5,462 nucleotides of DNA from an uncultured Pseudomonadota bacterium (lineage in GTDB: Bacteria; SAR324; NAC60-12): NCBI GenBank assembly GCA_913052275.1, contig CAJXDX010000119.1, positions 1 to 5,462 of the forward strand. Direction: 5' to 3'. A program made the position numbers and the translations under genes. Each line of letters opens with the position of its first letter. The stretch's first letter is position 1. The notes below the pieces were generated by a model that did not search any database, was not told where the DNA came from, and worked only from the letters and a program-made list of their open reading frames with translations. Of this stretch, positions 1-5,036 are shown piece by piece.

Positions 1-53
1 AAGGTGCCGCCCTTAACTCGATACAGATTGCGGAAGTATTGGAAGCTGGTTAG
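1..53 (+). CDS. C-terminal end of an unidentified protein (5' partial)
   Basis: The third forward frame is open from the left edge to a TAG at 51-53 and reads GAALNSIQIAEVLEAG. This looks like the end of an amphipathic, mildly acidic helix. The other two frames give a basic, less protein-like peptide or stop almost at once, so this frame is preferred. Only 16 residues are visible, so no family can be named. If real, the gene lies on the same strand as the FecR-domain gene and ends 79 bases before it. Co-transcription is possible, although an AT-rich leader with a TATAAT hexamer separates them. Chance openness over such a short length cannot be excluded. Confidence 0.35.
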   Translation, partial: GAALNSIQIAEVLEAG

Positions 54-78
54 TTAGACAGGTTTGAGGAATTATAAT
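50..78 (+). promoter_or_regulatory. Possible promoter for the FecR-domain gene
   Basis: A perfect TATAAT lies at 73-78, inside the 8-base palindrome ATTATAAT. Seventeen bases upstream is a weak -35 match, TTAGTT at 50-55. Transcription would begin near 85 and leave a leader of about 45-50 bases before the ATG at 133. Only the -10 element is a good match, and such hexamers are common in AT-rich DNA. Confidence 0.25.
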
Positions 79-132
79 ATCTTACCCGTTTAATGTGGTG
101 GATATATTAAAACGAAAAATGAATTAAATATT

Positions 133-1122
133 ATGCGATTTTTCTTTTCCTCAAAAAGTCTGCTGATAATTGCTGCCTTTTGTTTTTCCACACAATTTGC
201 TTCAGCTCAAAGCACCGAACCCGCGATCGCCACGCTTCTACAGGTGGAAGGTTCCGTGGAAGCTGTGACAGCTAAATCCCCAAAAGGACGCAGGGGCATA
301 AACGGTATGCTTCTGTTTTCTGGAGATAAAATCAGCACTGCAAAAAATTCCAAAGCAACCATTGAATATCGGGACGGCTCAAGAGTGCGCCTGTTTCAGA
401 ATTCTCAATTGGTACTCAATTTATCCGAAGAACAGGCTACCAGCAAACGCACTTTCAAATTTCAGCTCTCACTAAATAAGGGTTCTTTGCGTGGAAGATT
501 CCTCAAAGGGCTCCAGCGGACAAGAATACGTACCCCCACAGCCCAAATTGGAGTCAAGGGAACTTCCGTCAGGATAAAGGATAATGACAACAGGGCTACA
601 GTATCTTTAACAGAAGGGCAGGTTGAAGTCAGCAATATCTCTTCAAAAACCATACTGAATCCCGGACAGTGGCTGCCTGATTTTGGACGTACAGAAGATT
701 TAACAGAAAAAGTCGCCCCCCTGCCTAATATTCTGCATCTCAAAACAGATGATTATGAACTTGATTTTCGGGATGGTAAAGCAAAACAGTTAAAGTTCAG
801 TGTTCAACTCCAACATGGCATCAGCGGCAAATCTGTTGCACGAAGCGGACTTGTAGTGTTTGAAAGTGATTACTACAGCATCCGTCTGCCTAAAAGATTC
901 ATGCTTGACAAAAAAGGTTTTGCCCGTGTACTTGTGGGAATTGATCCGCCGCGACTGACAGATCCAGGATTTAAGGGACTTATAACCATACGTGCATTCA
1001 TGGACCAGGATGGCTTTGATGACGTGGCTGAAGGCAGTTTGGTGCTTAAGATACTTAATGCAGGCAAAAAAAGAACACTGCTTATTAACCCTGAAGGTGG
1101 TGTGACAGAAAAAAATAACTGA
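133..1122 (+). CDS. Exported FecR-domain protein
   Basis: A 329-residue protein with a typical signal peptide: the basic N-terminus MRFFFSSK, a hydrophobic core at about 9-19, and a likely cleavage after ASA at 23-25. No lipobox is present, so it is probably periplasmic and soluble rather than a lipoprotein. A FecR domain spans about 33-178. Its marks are GDKISTAKNSKATIEYRDGS (64-83), the following LFQNSQLVLN, and TPTAQIGVKGTSVRIKDN (134-151) leading into a glycine-containing 'EGQVEVSN' strand (161-168). FecR domains are beta-rich periplasmic modules. Classical FecR is an inner-membrane anti-sigma regulator paired with FecI and a TonB-dependent receptor. Here there is no transmembrane segment after the signal peptide, no N-terminal cytoplasmic anti-sigma region and no visible sigma-factor or receptor gene, so a signalling role is not supported. 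Residues about 200-310 form a second beta-rich region, possibly an Ig-like sandwich, with a distinctive RAFMDQDGFDD (287-297). The start is chosen because it gives a complete signal peptide. No clear Shine-Dalgarno precedes it; the upstream bases are A/T-rich. The protein may be a cell-envelope structural or binding protein, and its exact role is unknown. Confidence 0.88.
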   Translation: MRFFFSSKSLLIIAAFCFSTQFASAQSTEPAIATLLQVEGSVEAVTAKSPKGRRGINGMLLFSGDKISTAKNSKATIEYRDGSRVRLFQNSQLVLNLSEEQATSKRTFKFQLSLNKGSLRGRFLKGLQRTRIRTPTAQIGVKGTSVRIKDNDNRATVSLTEGQVEVSNISSKTILNPGQWLPDFGRTEDLTEKVAPLPNILHLKTDDYELDFRDGKAKQLKFSVQLQHGISGKSVARSGLVVFESDYYSIRLPKRFMLDKKGFARVLVGIDPPRLTDPGFKGLITIRAFMDQDGFDDVAEGSLVLKILNAGKKRTLLINPEGGVTEKNN

Positions 1123-1143
1123 AGTTATTCTTTAAAGTTTTAT

Positions 1144-1183
1144 CTGCAGAAAAAATTATTTATGATTTTTTTTCAGAATGCAG
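1144..1183. terminator. A/T-tract hairpin between convergent genes, possible bidirectional terminator
   Basis: CTGCA at 1144-1148 pairs with TGCAG at 1179-1183, and GAAAAAA at 1149-1155 pairs with TTTTTTC at 1168-1174. AGAA (1175-1178) bulges out and 1156-1167 forms the loop. It lies between the 3' ends of the FecR-domain gene (stop at 1122) and the transporter gene (minus-strand stop at 1207), where a shared terminator is expected. The A and T tracts sit inside the stem, so the signal can work in both directions, but neither side has a classic GC-rich stem followed by a U-run. Weaker hairpins also overlap each stop codon: AATAAC/GTTATT at 1114-1129, and AAGAT/ATCTT at 1201-1219, which on the minus strand is followed by a T5 run. 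Confidence 0.4.
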
Positions 1184-1206
1184 CAAAACTTGTGCGTAAA
1201 AAGATT

Positions 1207-2115
1207 TTATTCAGATCTTGTGATCATGAAAACAGTCGTGCCCACAATTAAGATTCCCCCCAGCAGGGTCTGTAATGAAGGAACTTCTCCTAGTAGGAAA
1301 AGCGCGAACACAATCGCACACACAGGTTCAAGGCCCGCAATGAGCATGCTGGCTGTTTGAGCCCGTACATTTCTCAGTCCGTTGATAAGCAGTGCGTGCC
1401 CTCCTACAGTGCAAACCACACCAAGCACAAACAATAATGCCCAGTCTGCAGTGCTTAGAACCCATGATTCAGATAAAGACCAGGGCAGGAGAACCATTGC
1501 AGCAAATCCATTCTGCCAGCATGTGAGAAGCAGTGGAGAATGGTGACGCACATGCCCCCGATTCAGCAGGGTAAGCAGGGCAAAACCGAGACCTCCCCCC
1601 AGGCCCCACAGTACTCCTTGAATTACTGATCCGGAAAGAATGCTGCCGGAATTATCTGATGGAGAGGTGGCCATCAAGGCCAGACCGCAGATAACAATCA
1701 ATACCGCTGATACGTTCCTTTTACTGAGTTTTTCATGAAAAAATATCGGTTCCAGAAAAGTTGTGAACAAAGGGTAGCTTGCAAATGTAAGCAAGCCAAT
1801 TGCAACTGTGGAAACCTGAATAGATTTAAAGAATGCTATCCAGTGAACTGCCAGTATGATTCCACATAGTATCAGCCTGAGCCATTCCCGATAATGGCTG
1901 AAAATTACCTTCTTGCGCAGGACCAGCAGGGCAAGCAATAAGGCTCCAAAGGCAAAAACTGTCCTTCCCTGAACAATTAATAATGGAGAATGAGAAAGAA
2001 ATTTTCCGAAAAGTCCTGTCAGGCTGACAAAAGGAAGGGCCACCAGAACACTGATAATTCCGTTCCGATACGAAGCCGCAGTGCCATTGATATCGGACAT
2101 TGATCTGTCGTTCAA
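1207..2115 (-). CDS. EamA/DMT-family inner-membrane transporter
   Basis: A 302-residue, very hydrophobic protein with about ten predicted membrane helices arranged as two EamA repeats, roughly residues 20-148 and 163-297. Family-like segments are HWIAFFKSIQVSTVAIGLLT (91-110), FLEPIFFHEKLS (120-131) closing the first repeat, and GLRNVRAQTASMLIAGLEPV (246-265) followed by LLGEVPSLQTLLGG (274-287) in the second. Members of the drug/metabolite transporter superfamily export or exchange small metabolites such as amino acids, nucleosides or sugars; the substrate cannot be read from sequence. The frame begins with TTG at 2115, whose TTGA overlaps the mnmG stop by four bases. An in-frame ATG five codons later (2100-2098) is an alternative start. 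Neither has a good ribosome-binding site, which suits reinitiation by ribosomes finishing mnmG. The family call is secure. The exact start and the substrate are not. Confidence 0.9.
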   Translation of the reverse strand: MNDRSMSDINGTAASYRNGIISVLVALPFVSLTGLFGKFLSHSPLLIVQGRTVFAFGALLLALLVLRKKVIFSHYREWLRLILCGIILAVHWIAFFKSIQVSTVAIGLLTFASYPLFTTFLEPIFFHEKLSKRNVSAVLIVICGLALMATSPSDNSGSILSGSVIQGVLWGLGGGLGFALLTLLNRGHVRHHSPLLLTCWQNGFAAMVLLPWSLSESWVLSTADWALLFVLGVVCTVGGHALLINGLRNVRAQTASMLIAGLEPVCAIVFALFLLGEVPSLQTLLGGILIVGTTVFMITRSE

Positions 2116-4004
2116 GCAGCTTTTCTGGTACGCAAATGTACCCTTAAGATCGTAATTGCGGCAGGAGTCATCCCGGTTATCCTGCTGGCTTGTCCTAAGG
2201 TGTCTGGTTTTGATTTTTCCAGAATTTCAATAACCTCCCTGGATAGTCCGGGAATTCCGGATAACTCCATGTCGTCCGGAAGCGATATCCGGTCGAGTTG
2301 GTTAATGTGCTTTAGTTCCTGGTTCTGGCGTGCAAGATATCCCGCGTATTTTATGTTGACTTCAACCTGTTCCCGCACTGCGGCTGAATATGATTCCCAG
2401 TCTATTTTACCGCTGATGGAATCACATGCCTGCAGCTTTTCAATATTTAATTGTGGACGTTTCAGCAAATCATAAACTTTAACTGCGGTCTTGAGCGGAG
2501 ATTCACCTAGCATTTTCAGTTCTGACTGTACAGATTTGTTGGGTGAGATTTTTTCGGCTTTTACCATGCCGGTTAAACTCACTATTTCCCGCTGTTTTTG
2601 TTTAAATTGGAGATAATTATTTTTGGGCAGGGTGCCAAGTTCCCATCCTTTCTGGCTTAAACGGTCATCTGCATTATCTTCCCGTAAATGCAGTCTGTAC
2701 TCGGCTCGTGAAGTGAACATCCTGTAAGGCTCAGCTACTCCCCGTGTGATCAGGTCATCAATCATCACTCCGATATATGCTTCATTGCGCTGCAGGATAA
2801 AAGGCTGTTTTTTTCGTACCTTCAAAACAGCATTTATTCCTGCCATCAGCCCCTGCGCGGCTGCTTCTTCATAGCCGGTTGTTCCGTTGATTTGACCTGC
2901 AAGATAAAGATTCTTAACGTTTTTTAATTCAAGCGTGGCTTTTAACTGAGTTGGATGAACCATGTCGTATTCAATGGCATAGCCCGGCTGCAATATTTCA
3001 ACTTCTTCCAGGCCATGAATACTGCGCAGAAAATCATGCTGAACATCAACAGGCAGACTTGTGGAAAGTCCATTGGGGTAAATCATCATGCTTTCCTCTG
3101 AATATCCCATAGGTTCCATGAACACCTGGTGGCGTTTTTTGTCCGCGAACTTGACAATTTTATCTTCGATCGACGGACAGTAGCGCGGACCAATCCCTGT
3201 TATTTGTCCGCCGTACAGAGCTGATCTGCCAAGATTGTCTTGTATTATCCGGTGTGTGTTTTCATTTGTGTAGGCAATGTGACAGACTACCTGAGGAAGC
3301 AGAATTTCTGAATCCCAGAATGAAAATTTCTTAGGCTTTTCATCTCCAGGCTGTATGCCCAGTTTACTCCAGTCAATGCTTCTCTTGTCCAAACGTGCCG
3401 GTGTACCGGTTTTCATTCTTCCAAGTTGCAGAGACTGATTCCCAAGTGACAATGAAAGTTTTTTTACTGACGGCTCTGCAACTCTTCCTGCTTCCACTCG
3501 ATCTTCCCCGCGATGAATCAGGCCATTCAGGAAAGTGCCAGTGGTGATAATAACTGTTTCTGCTAAGTACTCATCATTATCAGTGCGTAGTCCAAATACC
3601 TGATCCCCCTGCATCAATAATTCTTCTGCAGTTCCTTCAACAATCATGAGCCCGGGCTGTTTTTCAAGTTTCTGTCGCATTACCTTTTTGTATGCAAGAT
3701 AATCAGACTGACAGCGGGATCCTCTGGTTGCAGCACCACGAGAGGCATTCAGCACACGAAACTGTATACCGGTGGCATCTGCTGCCTTCCCCATTTCTCC
3801 GCCCAGTGCGTCTATTTCCTTGACCAGATGTCCTTTCCCAATCCCGCCAATTGCAGGATTGCATGACATCTGGGCAATTGATTCTCGTGACTGAGTGATC
3901 AGCAGTGTTTCTGCTCCCATCCTGGCTGCAGCCAATGCGGCCTCACTGCCTGCATGTCCTCCGCCAACTACCAGGACGTCATGTTTTGTCGAGTTGATTT
4001 TCAT
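2112..4004 (-). CDS. mnmG: tRNA uridine-5-carboxymethylaminomethyl modification enzyme MnmG (GidA)
   Basis: MnmG is a cytoplasmic FAD enzyme that works with the GTPase MnmE to install the (carboxymethyl)aminomethyl group at C5 of U34 in tRNAs reading split codon boxes, using methylenetetrahydrofolate and NADH. The 630 residues match the family length (E. coli 629). Visible marks are the FAD-binding GGGHAG at 14-19; CNPAIGGIGKGHLVKEIDAL at 48-67; the signature GPRYCPSIEDK at 272-282 with the conserved cysteine at 276; the second signature AGQINGTTGYEEAAAQG at 369-385; and the C-terminal MFTSRAEYRLHLREDNADDR at 429-448, followed by the helical region that contacts MnmE. Two places look unusual: GAATRGSRCQSD at 90-101, where I would expect something like GPAVRAxRAQ, and EPMGYSEESMM at 297-307, where EPEG and a shorter loop are usual. 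The ATG at 4004 fits the family N-terminus; no strong Shine-Dalgarno precedes it. adk lies 121 bases upstream, and the transporter gene overlaps its stop. mnmE is not in the window. Confidence 0.97.
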   Translation of the reverse strand: MKINSTKHDVLVVGGGHAGSEAALAAARMGAETLLITQSRESIAQMSCNPAIGGIGKGHLVKEIDALGGEMGKAADATGIQFRVLNASRGAATRGSRCQSDYLAYKKVMRQKLEKQPGLMIVEGTAEELLMQGDQVFGLRTDNDEYLAETVIITTGTFLNGLIHRGEDRVEAGRVAEPSVKKLSLSLGNQSLQLGRMKTGTPARLDKRSIDWSKLGIQPGDEKPKKFSFWDSEILLPQVVCHIAYTNENTHRIIQDNLGRSALYGGQITGIGPRYCPSIEDKIVKFADKKRHQVFMEPMGYSEESMMIYPNGLSTSLPVDVQHDFLRSIHGLEEVEILQPGYAIEYDMVHPTQLKATLELKNVKNLYLAGQINGTTGYEEAAAQGLMAGINAVLKVRKKQPFILQRNEAYIGVMIDDLITRGVAEPYRMFTSRAEYRLHLREDNADDRLSQKGWELGTLPKNNYLQFKQKQREIVSLTGMVKAEKISPNKSVQSELKMLGESPLKTAVKVYDLLKRPQLNIEKLQACDSISGKIDWESYSAAVREQVEVNIKYAGYLARQNQELKHINQLDRISLPDDMELSGIPGLSREVIEILEKSKPDTLGQASRITGMTPAAITILRVHLRTRKAA

Positions 4005-4020
4005 TGAACTTTTATCCGGG

Positions 4021-4033
4021 TCAGCTTTGCTGA
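4021..4033 (-). promoter_or_regulatory. Small hairpin in the mnmG leader
   Basis: TCAGC, a three-base loop and GCTGA form a perfect 5-bp stem ending 17 bases before the mnmG start codon. It is not followed by a T-run on the minus strand, so it is unlikely to be a terminator. If transcribed, it would sit just upstream of the initiation region and could affect translation. The stem is short and may be chance. Confidence 0.25.
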
Positions 4034-4042
4034 AACGTTTTT

Positions 4043-4076
4043 AAATTTTTCAACTGAAAAAAATTGAAAATAATTT
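4043..4076. repeat. AT-rich imperfect inverted repeat in the adk-mnmG gap
   Basis: AAATT plus TTTCAA (4043-4053) pairs with TTGAAA (4064-4069) and AATTT (4072-4076), leaving a two-base bulge at 4070-4071 and a ten-base loop. This gives eleven mostly A-T pairs. It could be a weak adk terminator or an operator-like site, since it lies just downstream of the candidate mnmG promoter. The AT bias of the gap makes such pairings easy by chance. Confidence 0.25.
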
Positions 4077-4085
4077 AAATGATGA

Positions 4086-4115
4086 ATTTTATCAGTATAA
4101 TGCTGAAACTTTCAA
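4086..4115 (-). promoter_or_regulatory. Candidate sigma70 promoter for mnmG and the transporter gene
   Basis: On the minus strand TTGAAA (4115-4110, five of six matches to TTGACA) is followed after 18 bases by TAAAAT (4091-4086, five of six matches to TATAAT). Transcription would start near 4079 and give a leader of about 75 bases before the mnmG ATG at 4004. A second -10-like hexamer, TATACT, lies at 4099-4094 but lacks a good -35. The position, just downstream of the adk stop, is sensible for an internal promoter. This is a pattern match only. Confidence 0.38.
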
Positions 4116-4125
4116 AATGTAAATT

Positions 4126-4791
4126 CTAGGCAGGAACCTCGTTCAGCATTTGTTTAATTTCGGTATAAATATTTTCCGGTGAACCAGTCCCGTCAATAGC
4201 CCTGAGTATGCCTTGTTTCTGATAGTATCTGACCAGAGGTTCAGTCAGCTCATGGTATGTGTTGAGTCTGGATTGCACAATTTCTTCTTTGTCATCTTCA
4301 CGCTGCACCAGCTTTTCTCCGGTAATATCATCTTTTCCTTCTATTTTAGGAGGATTAAATTCTATGTTGTAGCTCCTCCCGCTTGTTATGTGAAAACGTC
4401 TGCCTGCAATCCGTTTTATTGCCATCTCATCAGGAACACATAATCGAATTACCACGTCAATTTTCTGATTCCGGTCTGAAAGTATTTGATCAAGTTTTTC
4501 TGCCTGAGCAAGTGTACGGGGGAAACCATCGAGCATGTAGCCGTGTTCACATTCCGTACTGAAAATTCTGTCCTTGACTATACCTATCGCTATTTCATCA
4601 GATACAAGTTCACCTTTATCGATAATGGATTTGGCCTGCATTCCAATTTCTGTCCCCTTACTGATAGCTGCACGCAGCATGTCTCCTGTGGAAAGCTGTA
4701 CAAAGCCGAATTCACTTATTAATTTTTGAGCCTGAGTACCTTTACCGCATCCCGGAGGACCAAGCAAAATTATATGAATGTGTTTTTTCAT
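4126..4791 (-). CDS. adk: Adenylate kinase (long form, metal-free type lid)
   Basis: Adenylate kinase reversibly converts ATP and AMP to two ADP in the cytoplasm and is essential for adenine nucleotide balance. The 221 residues fit the long bacterial form (E. coli 214). Visible parts are the P-loop GPPGCGKGT (11-19), the AMP-site STGDMLR (34-40), the family signature DGFPRTLAQ (88-96), GRR (130-132) at the start of the lid, the lid itself to about 167, and REDD (164-167) with R175 and following residues completing the phosphate-binding set. The lid has no cysteines. H134, S137, D154 and T157 have the same spacing as the E. coli H126/S129/D146/T149 hydrogen-bond set that replaces the zinc site. 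The start is the ATG at 4791, which leaves a short MKKHIH lead-in before the first strand. No clear Shine-Dalgarno is present. The next gene downstream is mnmG after 121 bases. Upstream is a 245-base spacer, so adk probably has its own promoter. Confidence 0.97.
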   Translation of the reverse strand: MKKHIHIILLGPPGCGKGTQAQKLISEFGFVQLSTGDMLRAAISKGTEIGMQAKSIIDKGELVSDEIAIGIVKDRIFSTECEHGYMLDGFPRTLAQAEKLDQILSDRNQKIDVVIRLCVPDEMAIKRIAGRRFHITSGRSYNIEFNPPKIEGKDDITGEKLVQREDDKEEIVQSRLNTYHELTEPLVRYYQKQGILRAIDGTGSPENIYTEIKQMLNEVPA

Positions 4792-5036
4792 CTGAAAAAT
4801 GAATGCTCTATATTCAATTTTAGAAAAACTGAGTGTTTATTTGACTTTTTATATTGTGAAAGAAAAAATCTTCCTCATTCACTTTAGAGGCAGGGACGGT
4901 GAGGTGATTAAAATAAACAACCAGGTTTGAAAGTTCCATTATAAAAAAATTACTGACAAATGAACCTATAAGAAAAAACTGGAATCCATGTTATAAGGTT
5001 TAAAACAAATAACAATTAAAATTCATTTTTTTATCT
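4792..5036. other. AT-rich intergenic spacer with two short overlapping open frames
   Basis: This spacer separates the reductase gene from adk. It holds two mutually overlapping short frames. On the plus strand an ATG at 4799 opens 43 codons to a TGA at 4928-4930; the product starts MNALYSILEKLSVYL and ends GEVIKINNQV. On the minus strand an ATG at 4939 opens 39 codons to a TAA at 4822-4820; the product starts MELSNLVVYFNHLTVPASK, and the frame is open further upstream to 4990. Neither has a Shine-Dalgarno or a recognised family, and at most one could be real. A good -10 match, TATAAT (minus strand, 4943-4938), lacks a convincing -35. A 5-bp inverted repeat, CCTCA at 4873-4877 and TGAGG at 4900-4904, is followed on the minus strand by a T6 run (4868-4863), which resembles a weak terminator or attenuator in the adk leader. 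Confidence 0.4.
4963..5000 (-). terminator. Inverted repeat downstream of the reductase gene, possible terminator
   Basis: AACCTATAA (4963-4971) is the reverse complement of TTATAAGGTT (4991-5000) except for one bulged base, with a 19-base loop. It lies 37 bases past the reductase stop codon, in the right place for a terminator. On the minus strand a T7 run follows, but about 13 bases after the stem, and the stem is AT-rich. The pairing could therefore be a protein-binding site or chance. Confidence 0.3.

Noticed and set aside
462..1067. Minus-strand open frames opposite the FecR-domain gene (462-743 and 873-1067)
   Set aside because: They lie wholly inside a well-supported gene, have no recognisable domain, and read as low-complexity shadows of the plus-strand codons.
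133..1122. Classical FecI-FecR iron-signalling system
   Set aside because: No extracytoplasmic sigma factor or TonB receptor is visible, and the protein has a cleavable signal peptide rather than a cytoplasmic anti-sigma region and a membrane anchor.
1178..1360. Plus-strand 60-codon frame covering the transporter 3' end
   Set aside because: Most of it is antisense to the last conserved helices of the transporter; there is no ribosome-binding site and no family resemblance.
2200..2475. Plus-strand open frame of 91 codons opposite the 3' part of mnmG
   Set aside because: mnmG is certain here over its whole length, and this peptide matches no family I know.
4213..4722. Two plus-strand open frames opposite adk
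   Set aside because: adk is certain. The peptides are rich in Phe, Cys and Thr, as expected from the antisense of adk codons, and have no domain.
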